Assembly (NCBI RefSeq): GCF_019739195.1
Contig: NZ_JAHHDS010000003.1
Coordinates: 2,403,705 to 2,467,704, forward strand
Length of the DNA: 64,000 nucleotides
Source of the DNA: Microcella sp.
Lineage (GTDB): Bacteria; Actinomycetota; Actinomycetes; Actinomycetales; Microbacteriaceae
Direction of reading: 5' to 3'
Below are positions 47,069 to 55,579 of the stretch, one piece after another. The position numbers and the translations under genes are program-made. The notes beneath the pieces are model-generated. The model did not search any database. It saw only the letters and a program-made list of their open reading frames with translations, and had not been told where the DNA came from. Numbering within the stretch: position 1 is the first letter of the stretch; every line of letters starts with the position of its first letter.

Positions 47069-47074
47069 ATTGTA
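47069..47074 (-). promoter_or_regulatory. leaderless -10 box TACAAT
   Basis: TACAAT on the minus strand ends 6 nt before ATG 47062 of lipoprotein copy 2. Confidence 0.6.
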
Positions 47075-47209
47075 AAGCGACCCCAGCACGCCCGGCCAGC
47101 ACTATTCTGACCGTGGAACCCTCGACGCCAGGGGGATATTCGCTGACCGGGAGGGGAGGCACGGCTCATCGACACCCGCCGTCTCGCTTGGGAGCAGCGC
47201 ACAACCCCC

Positions 47210-47848
47210 GTGCTCGCCATCTTCGGCGTGCTGTTCTTTGTCGCCTACTCGGTCTTCGTGCTCGTGACCGACCCGGCCGATTGGCTCATCGTGGTGCTGG
47301 CAGTCGTCGGCATCGCCACCTGGGCGGCCTTCGCCCTCGATCTCGTCGCGCGTATCGCACTCTCTGATCGCGGGCGCCGGTGGCGGTTCGTGTTCACTCA
47401 CCCGATCGACGTGCTGTCGGTCTTCGTTCCACTCTTCCGCGCGCTACGCGTCGCCGACCTCTTGCGGCACATTCCCGTTCTCAATGGCAAGAGCGGGGCC
47501 TCGGTGCGAGGTTCTGTCATCGCGCACGCTCTCACCTACGCCGTCGTCTTCGTCTACGTCATTGCGCTGGCGACACTGCAGGTCGAGCGTGACGCAGTCG
47601 ACGCGACGATCACGACGTTCGGCGACGCGCTGTGGTGGGCCGTCGTGACGATCGCCACGGTCGGCTACGGAGACACCTACCCGGTCACCGCCACGGGGCG
47701 GTTTCTCGCCGTCATGCTGATGGGCGGCGGCATCATCATCGTCGGCACGACCTCGGCGATCGTGGTGTCGTACATCACCGAGCGCATTGCCGCGAACCGC
47801 GCGGCGAGTGCCGATCAGCCGCCGAGCAACGAGTCTTCGGCCTCGTAG
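47210..47848 (+). CDS. voltage-gated-type potassium channel protein; true start probably upstream at a non-standard codon
   Basis: The first standard start in frame is GTG 47210, giving 212 residues. The potassium selectivity filter TVGYGD lies near residue 145, with a pore helix before it and a final transmembrane helix after. Upstream membrane segments include FVFTHPIDVLSVFVPLFRALR, an arginine-containing S4-like segment. The frame is open upstream to 47147 and encodes LIDTRRLAWEQRTTP, a normal N-terminal helix of such channels. A strong GGAGGGGAGG (47150-47159) lies before CTC 47165 and ATC 47168, but no ATG, GTG or TTG is there. It overlaps the convergent epimerase gene by 34 bp. Confidence 0.82.
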   Translation: MLAIFGVLFFVAYSVFVLVTDPADWLIVVLAVVGIATWAAFALDLVARIALSDRGRRWRFVFTHPIDVLSVFVPLFRALRVADLLRHIPVLNGKSGASVRGSVIAHALTYAVVFVYVIALATLQVERDAVDATITTFGDALWWAVVTIATVGYGDTYPVTATGRFLAVMLMGGGIIIVGTTSAIVVSYITERIAANRAASADQPPSNESSAS

Positions 47849-48843
47849 TCGAACCACCCTGCGGCGCCGTATCGGTCGGCGAGGGCCGGAAAGCGCTCGC
47901 GCCAGTCGGTGTCGGCTACTTCGCCCAGCATCCAGTCGATCGCCGGGCCGATGGTCGTGCGGTGGCTACCCGTGGGCGCGTACCCCAACTCATCGCGAGC
48001 CGCCTGCATGCTCAGAACGACCGGCGTGGGTACTGCCCACGGGTGGCTTCCGACCTCGCCCGCGGCCTCGCGTGGCAGCAGGTCGAACTCGGCTTCGTGG
48101 CCGAGATGGGCGAACACCGCCTGGCCGATTTCGAGGGCGGTCGGCCCCGGTTCGTCAGCGGCGTTGAGAATGCGGGTGGCCGGATGCTCTGCCGCCAGCC
48201 GCACGAGCTCGGCGATCACGGCCGTAGACGTGGTGGCGAATCGGCTCTCGCCCATGTCGGTCAGGGGTACACGTCGACGGCCGTCGAGCGCGCGCTTGAT
48301 GAAGTACCACTCGCGCAGCGCCGGCGACTCGGGGCCGTGGATCGCGCCGGGGCGCAGCACCGTGACGGGTAGCCCGTCGACGCCGAGCAGCGCGCGCTCG
48401 AGTGCCGACTTCTGCGTCGAGTAGCCCTCGCGCTCGTCGGTGACGGTGGGGTGCTGCTCGGTGACGGGCACCGCCAGCAGCGGAAAGTCGTCGGGGCCCG
48501 TCGCGATGTCCATCCACGTGCCGTTGCTGCCGAGGTACACCGAGGCGGTCGAGATGACCACGAGTGATCCGAGCTCGCCGACCAGTCGCGCGTAGGGCTC
48601 GGCATCAGCCGGGCTGAAGGCGATGCAGTCGAGCACGAGGTCGTGGCCGCGGGCGAGCTCGGCGAGAGCATGCGGTTCGCTGCGATCGAGCGTGACCGTC
48701 TCGACCTCGCCGGCCAGATCGCGGGGGAGGGGTCGCGTGCCCCTATGCGCGATGGTCACGCGATAGCCGAGTGCGAGCAGGCGTCGGGCACTCGCGGTGC
48801 CGATCTGGCCAGAGCCGCCGACGAGCAGCGCGGTCTTCTGCAT
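47815..48843 (-). CDS. NAD-dependent epimerase/dehydratase-like protein
   Basis: A 342-residue extended-SDR protein. The cofactor motif is LVGGSGQIG, with an arginine in AHRGTR. The active-site tyrosine-lysine pair appears as REGYSTQKSALER, and TVLRPGAIHGP follows as in nucleotide-sugar epimerases and related reductases. Leaderless promoter TAGAGT. The 3' end overlaps the convergent channel gene by 34 bp. Substrate unknown. Confidence 0.82.
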   Translation of the reverse strand: MQKTALLVGGSGQIGTASARRLLALGYRVTIAHRGTRPLPRDLAGEVETVTLDRSEPHALAELARGHDLVLDCIAFSPADAEPYARLVGELGSLVVISTASVYLGSNGTWMDIATGPDDFPLLAVPVTEQHPTVTDEREGYSTQKSALERALLGVDGLPVTVLRPGAIHGPESPALREWYFIKRALDGRRRVPLTDMGESRFATTSTAVIAELVRLAAEHPATRILNAADEPGPTALEIGQAVFAHLGHEAEFDLLPREAAGEVGSHPWAVPTPVVLSMQAARDELGYAPTGSHRTTIGPAIDWMLGEVADTDWRERFPALADRYGAAGWFDYEAEDSLLGG

Positions 48844-48849
48844 GCCGAC

Positions 48850-48855
48850 ACTCTA
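48850..48855 (-). promoter_or_regulatory. leaderless -10 box TAGAGT
   Basis: TAGAGT on the minus strand ends 6 nt before the ATG at 48843 of the epimerase-like gene. Confidence 0.55.
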
Positions 48856-48897
48856 GGCGCTAGATTCGCTGTCGAGCCCACGAATCGAGGAGCACCC

Positions 48898-49596
48898 ATG
48901 GCTGCCACACCCCTCACCCGCAACCAGACGCAGAGCGCCGTGATCGCGGGCGCCGTCGCGCACACGATCTTTCAGACCGGATGGTTCGCGTTCGGCATGT
49001 CGCTCGCGGCACTCATCGCCGCCTCACTCTTCGGGGGCCTCGTCGGCGCCATCTCGAACACGCTCGGCGGTGAGGACGCCAACGCCGTTCTCGCGGCGAT
49101 CGGTGCAGGCTCTGACATCTTGTTCTGGATCGTCATCGCTTTTCTGATCGGCAGTCTCATTCTCATCGGTCTGTCGATTCTGGTGAGCGGGTGGATGCTC
49201 TCGGCCGCGGGTCAGCACCGCCCCTGGCGCACGACTATGGCCGCCATCGGTGTCGCGGCTCTCGTCGACATCGCGCTCTTCTGGATCTATCTCGGCATCG
49301 CCAACCTGCTCACCGACAGCGGCATCGCCGGCCCGGTTCTGCTGACCCCGGTGATCGCCCTTGTCGGCGGCATTCTCGTGGGCTCGCTGCTCTGGTGGCT
49401 CATGGCCCTCGCGAACCGCGAGAAGCTGCCCGCGGTCGTCGTCGCCGCCGACAGCTCGTCGGTCGCAGCCCTCACGCCCGAGGGTGCGGCCGCCGTCGAG
49501 GCCGGCCCGAGCACGCTGGCCACCCCCGAGCCTGCCGACGACGCGACGGCGGTGCCGGTAGAGGCCAAGAAGCCAGCCTCGCGCAAGAAGAGCTAG
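48898..49596 (+). CDS. four-TM membrane protein, family unknown
   Basis: A 232-residue protein with four hydrophobic segments between about residues 15 and 170 and a cytosolic Ala/Pro/Lys tail ending KKPASRKKS. GAGGAG stands before ATG 48898, and TAGATT (48861-48866) is a possible -10. I do not recognise the family. Its stop overlaps the stop of the convergent hydrolase through CTAG. The Lys-rich tail after a Pro-Ala spacer suggests interaction with nucleic acid or membrane but this is only an impression. Confidence 0.72.
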   Translation: MAATPLTRNQTQSAVIAGAVAHTIFQTGWFAFGMSLAALIAASLFGGLVGAISNTLGGEDANAVLAAIGAGSDILFWIVIAFLIGSLILIGLSILVSGWMLSAAGQHRPWRTTMAAIGVAALVDIALFWIYLGIANLLTDSGIAGPVLLTPVIALVGGILVGSLLWWLMALANREKLPAVVVAADSSSVAALTPEGAAAVEAGPSTLATPEPADDATAVPVEAKKPASRKKS

Positions 49597-50381
49597 CGCA
49601 CCACCTCGCCGAGCAGGCGCGTGAGTTCGTCGCGCATCTGCTCGCTCGTGATGCTGCGCTCGCCGTCACCCGACTGGGCTCCGTAGTCGCCGAACGCGGC
49701 GTGGTTCGCCCCCTCGATGACGACGAACTGCGCGTCGGCGGGTAGCAGCGGTGCCGCGCCCTCGATCGTGGCGAGGTCGCTCAGCAGATCGTTCTCGCCC
49801 GCGATGCTCAGCACCGTCAGCCCCGACTGGCTCAGATCGTTAGCACAGTAGCTACCAAAGAGCACGAGCCCCTCGAGGTCGGTGCCGGGCGTCATGAGGC
49901 ATGCGCGCACCCCGCCGAGCGAGTGGCCGCCGACGAACCAGCGGTCGACCTCGGGGGCGGCGGTCGTGAAGTCTTCGACCCCGCGCGTGTCGAAGAACGC
50001 GAGGTTCAGCGTCGGCTTCGTGATGAGCACCGTCACGCCGTGTTCTTCGACGACGCCGCTCAACTGGAACAGGTAGGCGTGGGGCTCGACGCGCGCCCCG
50101 GGCACGAAGATAAGCCCAACCGGGTCGCTGGCCAGATCGATGCTGTCGCCGACCGGCTGCATCAGAATTCCCTCGTCGACCGTTGTCACTGAGATGTCGC
50201 CGTTGCGGAACACCTCGAGCGTCGCGCCGCGATCAGCACGGTAGGGCGTGTTCGCCCAGATCAAGAAGCCGAAGACGACGACGAGCAGGGCGCCGAGGGC
50301 GCCGAGTCCGATCGCCCGCACTCGGCGTCGAGCGGGGCCGGCTGGGCGGTGACGAGACTGAGCAGCAGCGGGGGAGGTCAT
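49593..50381 (-). CDS. membrane-anchored alpha/beta hydrolase
   Basis: A 262-residue protein with an N-terminal transmembrane anchor (about 22-44) and an outer alpha/beta hydrolase domain of the Abhydrolase_5 type. The nucleophile elbow is GGHSLGG (Ser near residue 154), the acid is likely in IAGENDLLSD and the histidine in GANHAAFGDYG. GLIFVPGARVEPHAY is the oxyanion-side strand. Substrate unknown, possibly an ester in the envelope. Confidence 0.85.
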   Translation of the reverse strand: MTSPAAAQSRHRPAGPARRRVRAIGLGALGALLVVVFGFLIWANTPYRADRGATLEVFRNGDISVTTVDEGILMQPVGDSIDLASDPVGLIFVPGARVEPHAYLFQLSGVVEEHGVTVLITKPTLNLAFFDTRGVEDFTTAAPEVDRWFVGGHSLGGVRACLMTPGTDLEGLVLFGSYCANDLSQSGLTVLSIAGENDLLSDLATIEGAAPLLPADAQFVVIEGANHAAFGDYGAQSGDGERSITSEQMRDELTRLLGEVVR

Positions 50382-50421
50382 GCGCCATTATTGCGGCGAG
50401 AACTGGCACAATGGGCTCATC

Positions 50422-50598
50422 ATGAACATTCTCGCCGTGATCGTTTCCATCGCCCTCTTCGTGGCGTCGTTCGTGCTCTTCGCGTATGCGTTCGCGGTGC
50501 CGGAAGAGTTCGCGGCGCTGACCTTCTTCATCGGCATCATGTCGGTGACTCTGTCGATGGCGATTCCGTTCAACATCTTGGGTCACCGCGAACGCTGA
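50422..50598 (+). CDS. two-TM small membrane protein
   Basis: A 58-residue protein with two hydrophobic stretches (MNILAVIVSIALFVASFVLF and ALTFFIGIMSVTLSMAIPF) and a short basic end GHRER. A CACAAT box lies 9 nt before ATG 50422. An in-frame ATG at 50380 would overlap the divergent hydrolase start and is less likely. Function unknown. Confidence 0.6.
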   Translation: MNILAVIVSIALFVASFVLFAYAFAVPEEFAALTFFIGIMSVTLSMAIPFNILGHRER

Positions 50599-50612
50599 CA
50601 GGCCTCCTTTAT

Positions 50613-50656
50613 GCGGTCGGAGTGCCGGCCTTAGGCGGTCGGAGTGCCGGCCTTAG
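50613..50656. repeat. 22-bp perfect tandem duplication at a gene end
   Basis: Two adjacent 22-bp units start GCGGTCGGAG and end GGCCTTAG, followed by a third partial GCGGTC. Each contains the TAA stop of the minus-strand FBP gene (as TTA), so the duplication includes a gene end. Confidence 0.8.
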
Positions 50657-51147
50657 GCGGTCTTGAGGATGTTGGCTGTGAACGCGGTCACACGCTGCTG
50701 CAGCCCCGCTGCGCGGCGCGCGATGAGCTCGTCGCGGTGCAGGTTCAACTCGCTCGTCGCCGGCAGAATGCGGATCATGATCGAGCACGCCAGGTCGGTG
50801 CAGATGTAGGTGCCGATCGAGTTGCCGTCACGGCCGGCTTCGCCACCGCGCGGGGCGCTGAACATGACCACTTGCGTCGAAGGCTGCGGGGTGTGACAGA
50901 GCGAGCACATCGCGCCGATGCCGGGGCGCAGCGGTGAACTCGCAGCGCGCACCATGATGCCGACGGGCCGGTCGTCGACCCAGTGCACGATGTAGCCGCG
51001 GGCAGAACCGGCGGGGTCGCGCCAGCCCAGAAACTCGCGGTCGCTCCACACGGTCTCGTGCAGGCCCGGCAGGGTCATCCGTTCGATCTCGGCGTTGCTC
51101 GCGTTCACGAACGAGGCCCGAATCTGCTCGGCGGTCAGTTCTCTCAT
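50653..51147 (-). CDS. FBP-domain (elongation factor G-binding type) zinc protein
   Basis: A 164-residue protein that matches the C-terminal zinc domain of fusidic-acid-resistance-type FBP proteins, which bind elongation factor G on the ribosome. The four zinc cysteines are in AMCSLCHT and YICTDLACS. The N-terminus MRELTAEQIRASFVNASNAE is characteristic of the actinobacterial stand-alone family. It may mediate tolerance to stalled EF-G; this is inference from the family. Confidence 0.85.
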   Translation of the reverse strand: MRELTAEQIRASFVNASNAEIERMTLPGLHETVWSDREFLGWRDPAGSARGYIVHWVDDRPVGIMVRAASSPLRPGIGAMCSLCHTPQPSTQVVMFSAPRGGEAGRDGNSIGTYICTDLACSIMIRILPATSELNLHRDELIARRAAGLQQRVTAFTANILKTA

Positions 51148-51186
51148 CGCTCTTCAGCGTACGTCACCGACCTGCAGCCGCGTCGC

Positions 51187-51192
51187 TAGCAT
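51187..51192 (+). promoter_or_regulatory. leaderless -10 box TAGCAT
   Basis: TAGCAT ends 6 nt before ATG 51199. Confidence 0.55.
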
Positions 51193-51198
51193 GGCGCC

Positions 51199-52557
51199 AT
51201 GGCTTCGTTGCCCCGTGCCCTGCAACCTTTCGCGACCGGTCAGTATCGACTGCTCGCGATCGCTCTCGTGCTCTCGCTGTTCGGCACCGGAGTCTGGCTC
51301 GTTGCGGTCGTATGGCAGGTGATCGAGCTCGGGGGTACGCCCATCGATCTGTCGATCGTCGCGACGGGAGGCAGCATCGGTCTCGTGCTCGCCGTGTTGC
51401 TGGGCGGGGTGGCGGCCGACCGCATTCCGCAGAAGCGCATTCTCACCGTCGTCGAAACCGTGAAGGCGCTCTCGATGGCCGCGGTCGCGGTGCTCGCGCT
51501 CACCGAGTCGATCGAGGTCTGGCACCTCGCGGTCGTGTCGCTGCTGCTCGGCATGGCCGACGGCTTCTTCTACCCCGCATACTCCGCGTGGCTGCCCGCG
51601 CTGCTGCCGGCCGACGAGCTGCTCGCGGCCAACGGAATCGAGGGCGTGCTGCGGCCCGCGGTCATGCAGGCGGCGGGGCCCGCGGCGGCGAGTGCGGCCA
51701 TCGCCATCCTGTCTCCGGGGCTCGGATTCGCGATCGTTGCCGTGACGCAGGGCCTTGCCGCGGTGCTGCTCGGCCTCATGCGCACGACAGCGGTGCGCCG
51801 CGAGGCCGACGATGAACCGGTGCACGCGCTGCGGGCGGTGTTCATCGACGTGCGCGATGGCGTGCGGTACATGGTGCGCACGCGCTGGCTGCTCGCGACT
51901 TTGCTCTACTCGGCGCTGCTCGTGCTGGTGATCATGGGGCCGATCGAGGTGCTGCTGCCGTTCGCCGTGCGCGACCAGACCGGCGGCGGGGCAGGAGCCT
52001 TCGCCCTCGCCCTCGCGGCCTTCGGCGTCGGCGGCGCTCTCGGCTCGATAGCGGTCGCCTCGATGCGCCTGCCGCGCCGGTATCTCACGATCATGATCGC
52101 CGCGTGGGGTCTCGGATGCGCGCCTCTCGTCGTCATCGGAATCACCGACCAGCTCTGGCTCATGGTCGTGGCCCTGTTCGTGTGCGGCGTGCTGTTCTCG
52201 GGCGCCACCGTCATCTGGGGAACCCTGCTGCAACGCCGCGTGCCGCCCGCCATGCTCGGTCGGGTCTCGAGCCTCGACTTCTTCGTGTCGCTGCTGTTCA
52301 TGCCCATCTCGATGGCGATTGCGGGCCCCGTCGGCGAGCTCATCGGCATCCCCGTCGCCTTCTTGGCCGCCGGCACGATTCCCGTCGTGCTCGCCGTGCT
52401 CACCCTGCTCATCGCCCGGCTCGGGCCCGACGAGCTCGCGCACCCGCTCACCGACACCGAGATCGTCGTGTCGACCGAGACCGGGCCGATCGTGACGGGT
52501 GCGGGTGCGGCCACCGGCCGGCAACGCCCGGTCGACGAAGAAAACCCCGTCGCGTAG
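51199..52557 (+). CDS. MFS transporter
   Basis: A 452-residue major facilitator of the drug-efflux group with about twelve hydrophobic segments. Motif A reads GGVAADRIPQKRILTV between helices 2 and 3. ATVIWGTLLQRRVPPAMLGRVSS in the second half is typical of the macrolide/enterobactin exporter type, as in the 44-kb gene, from which it differs clearly. Leaderless promoter. The C-terminal 45 residues are hydrophilic and low-complexity. Confidence 0.88.
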   Translation: MASLPRALQPFATGQYRLLAIALVLSLFGTGVWLVAVVWQVIELGGTPIDLSIVATGGSIGLVLAVLLGGVAADRIPQKRILTVVETVKALSMAAVAVLALTESIEVWHLAVVSLLLGMADGFFYPAYSAWLPALLPADELLAANGIEGVLRPAVMQAAGPAAASAAIAILSPGLGFAIVAVTQGLAAVLLGLMRTTAVRREADDEPVHALRAVFIDVRDGVRYMVRTRWLLATLLYSALLVLVIMGPIEVLLPFAVRDQTGGGAGAFALALAAFGVGGALGSIAVASMRLPRRYLTIMIAAWGLGCAPLVVIGITDQLWLMVVALFVCGVLFSGATVIWGTLLQRRVPPAMLGRVSSLDFFVSLLFMPISMAIAGPVGELIGIPVAFLAAGTIPVVLAVLTLLIARLGPDELAHPLTDTEIVVSTETGPIVTGAGAATGRQRPVDEENPVA

Positions 52558-52586
52558 TCGTTTCGTCACCGGCCGTTCATGACGCA

Positions 52587-52603
52587 CAGCCGATGGTCGG
52601 CTG
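52587..52603. terminator. hairpin after the MFS gene
   Basis: CAGCCGA and TCGGCTG form a perfect 7-bp stem with a 3-nt loop 30 bp after the MFS stop. There is no T-tract. The rest of the 180-bp gap holds nothing recognisable besides a purine-rich AGAGAAGAGA ribosome site. Confidence 0.35.
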
Positions 52604-52737
52604 GCGTGCGGGCGATGCACTGCTGGTGCACGGGCTTACGGCAGGCGGCAGGCCGCAGAGTGAGAGCACTCGGGCAGCACGCTCCGAGCGGGCGCCCCTG
52701 AGGCGCCGTCATCCTCATCGCTAGAGAAGAGACCCCC

Positions 52738-53136
52738 ATGGCCACCATCGTCGAAACCGCCGTCAGCGCCGGTTCGTTCACCACCCTCGTCGCCGCCGTC
52801 GGCGCTGCCGGACTCGTCGACACGCTCAACGGAGAGGGCCCCTTCACGGTCTTCGCCCCCACCGACGACGCGTTCGCCGCGCTGCCCGAGGGCACCGTCG
52901 AGGGCCTGCTCGCCGACATTCCGGCGCTCACCTCGATCCTCACCTTCCACGTGGTTCCTGGTGCCGTGCACGCCGCCGACCTCAGCGATGGCATGAGGGC
53001 CGCCACGGTCAACGGCGCCGAGCTCACGGTCGACCTGACCGACGGTGTGAAGATCAACGGCGCGAACGTCGTCACGGCTGACATCGTGTGCGACAACGGC
53101 GTGATTCACGTCATCGACGCGGTGCTGCTGCCGTAG
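52738..53136 (+). CDS. single fasciclin-domain protein
   Basis: A 132-residue protein consisting of one FAS1 domain: the H1 motif [15 protein letters not shown] and the H2 region FHVVPG with [13 protein letters not shown] at the end. There is no signal peptide or lipobox, so it would stay in the cytosol unless exported by an unusual route; most FAS1 proteins act outside the cell in adhesion. A strong terminator follows. Confidence 0.88.
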   Translation: MATIVETAVSAGSFTTLVAAVGAAGLVDTLNGEGPFTVFAPTDDAFAALPEGTVEGLLADIPALTSILTFHVVPGAVHAADLSDGMRAATVNGAELTVDLTDGVKINGANVVTADIVCDNGVIHVIDAVLLP

Positions 53137-53156
53137 TCACGACGCGCAACGCGCGA

Positions 53157-53186
53157 ACGGGGCGGCCCCTTCTGGGGCCGCCCCGT
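53157..53186 (+). terminator. 13-bp GC-rich terminator hairpin
   Basis: ACGGGGCGGCCCC and GGGGCCGCCCCGT pair perfectly around a TTCT loop. The T-tract is weak but the stem is very stable. It follows the fasciclin gene and faces the convergent YceI gene. Confidence 0.75.
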
Positions 53187-53250
53187 TCTGCGTGGGGAGA
53201 GGTCGGGGCGCTCGGCGCCCCGCATCCACTGCCTGTTCGAACTGCGCTGT

Positions 53251-53811
53251 CTAGGCCTGCAGCGCGAACTGCGCGTCGATCGTCAGCGTGACGTCGTCGC
53301 CGAGCAAGAAGCCGCCGGTCTCGATCGCCGCGTTCCAGCTGACCCCGAAGTCGTGGCGGTTGATCACGGCGGTGCCGCTCGCGGCCGCCTTGGTGTTGCC
53401 CCAGGGGTCGGTCGCGATGCCGCCGAACTCGCCCTTCAGTGTGATCGGCTTGGTCACGCCGCGCAGCGTGAGGTCGCCGTCGAGCAAGAACTGGTCGCCG
53501 TCAACGCGCAGGCCGGTCGACACGAACGTCATGGTCGGGTACTGCTCGGGAGCGAAGAAGTCGTTGGTGCGCAAGTGAGCGTCGCGGTCGGCGTTGTTGG
53601 TGTTGATCGAGGCGACCTCGACCGTGACCGTGACGCTCGACTCGGCGGGGTTCTCGGCAGCGATCACGGTGGCGTCGAAGCGCTCGAACACGCCGCGCAC
53701 CTTGCTGATGGCGAGGTGGCGCACGCTGAAGCCAATCTCGGTGTGCGTGGGGTCGATGACCCAGGTGCCGGCGCGGTAGCCCGGAATGGTGTCGGCGGTG
53801 ATGGTGGTCAC
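53251..53811 (-). CDS. YceI-family lipid-binding protein
   Basis: A 186-residue cytosolic YceI protein, a lipocalin-like barrel that binds isoprenoid chains. Landmarks are GTWVIDPTHTEIGFSVRHLAISKVRG at the start and DFGVSWN, GFLLGDDVTLTID at the end. No signal peptide, unlike E. coli YceI. GTG start with AAGGAG upstream. A perfect 20-bp palindrome stands 61 bp upstream of it. Confidence 0.9.
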   Translation of the reverse strand: MTTITADTIPGYRAGTWVIDPTHTEIGFSVRHLAISKVRGVFERFDATVIAAENPAESSVTVTVEVASINTNNADRDAHLRTNDFFAPEQYPTMTFVSTGLRVDGDQFLLDGDLTLRGVTKPITLKGEFGGIATDPWGNTKAAASGTAVINRHDFGVSWNAAIETGGFLLGDDVTLTIDAQFALQA

Positions 53812-53871
53812 GAGGGGTTCTCCTTCGTCGTGGGCGGTCTGAGCCGATGGGGTGTGTGCCGATCAGCTCCG

Positions 53872-53891
53872 GTCTATGCGATCGCATAGAC
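53872..53891. promoter_or_regulatory. perfect 20-bp palindrome upstream of yceI
   Basis: GTCTATGCGATCGCATAGAC is its own reverse complement. It lies in the 226-bp gap between yceI and the divergent methyltransferase. In related bacteria yceI-type genes are often controlled by MarR repressors that bind such dyads; no regulator gene is adjacent here. Confidence 0.65.
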
Positions 53892-54025
53892 ACCCTGACC
53901 CCAACGCGCGCCAGCCCGAACTATTCCGCCCGCGTCACGAATCACGGAAAGACGACGGAGTCAGGGCGATTCGCTGGGCCTAAAGGCCCGCGAGCATCCG
54001 AATCTCCGTGATCTGTGACAGGCAG

Positions 54026-54031
54026 CAGAAT
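54026..54031 (+). promoter_or_regulatory. leaderless -10 box CAGAAT
   Basis: CAGAAT ends 6 nt before GTG 54038 and selects it over GTG 54008. Confidence 0.5.
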
Positions 54032-54037
54032 GAGGGG

Positions 54038-55579
54038 GTGGATGCTGCGCTCGTGACCCGGCTGCGCGCCGACCTGCTCGCGGCGCACTACACGGTCGAC
54101 CGGCTGCGGCAGCTCTGGGGCGACGACGCCGACGCGGCGCTCGCGCGCGGCGACCGCGTACCGGCGGTGCGCGCTCTGAACGGCGTCGCGCCGAGCCCCG
54201 CCGCGACGCTCGCGCGGCTCTTCGTGCTCGGCGAGGCCACCACTGATGCGCAGCTCGACGCGGCGTTGCCAACGCTCGGCGCCGCGGGCGCCCGACAGCT
54301 CGGCCTCGTCGGCGCCGACGGCCGCGCCCTGCTCGACCTGCGCCCCTACTCGTCGATCGACGGCTCGGGCGCCGTCGACTGGGTCATCGCCTCTGACCTG
54401 GGCGAGCTCGCGCTCGGCACAGCGCTGCCGCCCGACCACGTGCTCGGCGTCGGGGGAGCGTCGTTGACCCTCGCCGCACTCATCCCCACCGAGCCGGTCG
54501 ACTCGGTGCTCGATCTCGGCACGGGCTGCGGCATCCAGTCACTGCACGCGGCCCGTCATGCGCGACGGGTTGTCGCGACCGACCTCTCTGCCCGCGCGCT
54601 CGACCGCGCTCGCCTCACGCTCGCGCTCAACGGAATTTCGGCGACCGACGAGTCGGGGCGCGCAGGCACCGCTGCCGTCGAGCTGCGCCAGGGCGACCTC
54701 TTTGCCCCGGTCGCGGGCGAGCGCTTCGACCGCATCGTGACCAACCCACCGTTCGTCATCACGCCGCGCCGCGACGGTGTGCCGCTCTACGAGTACCGCG
54801 ACGGCGGCCGGGTGGGCGACGCGATCGTCGAGCAGGTCGTGCGCGGCGCGGCTGACCACCTGACTCCGGGCGGCACCGCGCACCTGCTCGGCAACTGGGA
54901 GTACCGCGACCAACTCGCCGGCGACGGGCTCACCCGGGTGCGCCGCTGGATCGACGAGGCGGGCCTCGACGGCTGGGTCGTCGAGCGCGAGCGGCAGAGC
55001 CCGGCCGAGTACGCCGCCACCTGGATCCGCGATGGCGGCACGCGCGTCGGCACCCCCGAGTACGAGCGGCTCGCGGGGGAGTGGCTCGACGACTTCGCCG
55101 CCCGCGGGGTGACGGCGATCGGCTTCGGCTACGTGCTGCTGCGCCGGCCGGTCGCCCCCGGCCTGCCGCGACTGCTGCGCGCCGAGGCGCTGAGCTCTCC
55201 GCTCGGCACCCCCGCTGGAATCGGCGACCACCTACTGGTCTGCCTGCGCGCGCACGACGCCATCGCGACCCTCGACGACGAGGCGCTCGGTGCGCTGAGG
55301 CTCCAGGTCGCCCCGGACGTCACCGAAGAGCGCCACTACTGGCCCGGCGACGAGAACCCGACCGTGATCCGTCTGCGCCAGGGCGGCGGCTTCGCGCGCA
55401 CGATCGACGCGGATGCTGCGCTCGCCGGCCTCGTCGGCGCGAGTGACGGCGAGCTCACGGTCGCCGAGATCGCGAACGCCCTCGCCCACCTGCTCGAGGT
55501 GGACGAGGGCGCCTTGCGCGAGCAGCTGCTGCCCCAGGTGCGCGAGCTCGTCGCGACCGGGCTGCTGCTGACCGACTAG
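54038..55579 (+). CDS. class I SAM methyltransferase with N-terminal extension (HemK/RlmG-like)
   Basis: A 513-residue protein. The Rossmann methyltransferase core is in the middle: VLDLGTGCGIQSLHAA (motif I, near 155), TDLSARALDRARL (motif II) and IVTNPPF (motif IV, near 235), which marks N6-adenine, guanine or glutamine N-methyltransferases. The N-terminal 135 residues resemble the pseudo-methyltransferase domain of RlmC/RlmG-type or the actinobacterial DUF7059 region; the C-terminal 150 residues are specific to actinobacteria. Target rRNA or protein is unknown. The start is set by -10 spacing. Confidence 0.85.
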   Translation: MDAALVTRLRADLLAAHYTVDRLRQLWGDDADAALARGDRVPAVRALNGVAPSPAATLARLFVLGEATTDAQLDAALPTLGAAGARQLGLVGADGRALLDLRPYSSIDGSGAVDWVIASDLGELALGTALPPDHVLGVGGASLTLAALIPTEPVDSVLDLGTGCGIQSLHAARHARRVVATDLSARALDRARLTLALNGISATDESGRAGTAAVELRQGDLFAPVAGERFDRIVTNPPFVITPRRDGVPLYEYRDGGRVGDAIVEQVVRGAADHLTPGGTAHLLGNWEYRDQLAGDGLTRVRRWIDEAGLDGWVVERERQSPAEYAATWIRDGGTRVGTPEYERLAGEWLDDFAARGVTAIGFGYVLLRRPVAPGLPRLLRAEALSSPLGTPAGIGDHLLVCLRAHDAIATLDDEALGALRLQVAPDVTEERHYWPGDENPTVIRLRQGGGFARTIDADAALAGLVGASDGELTVAEIANALAHLLEVDEGALREQLLPQVRELVATGLLLTD

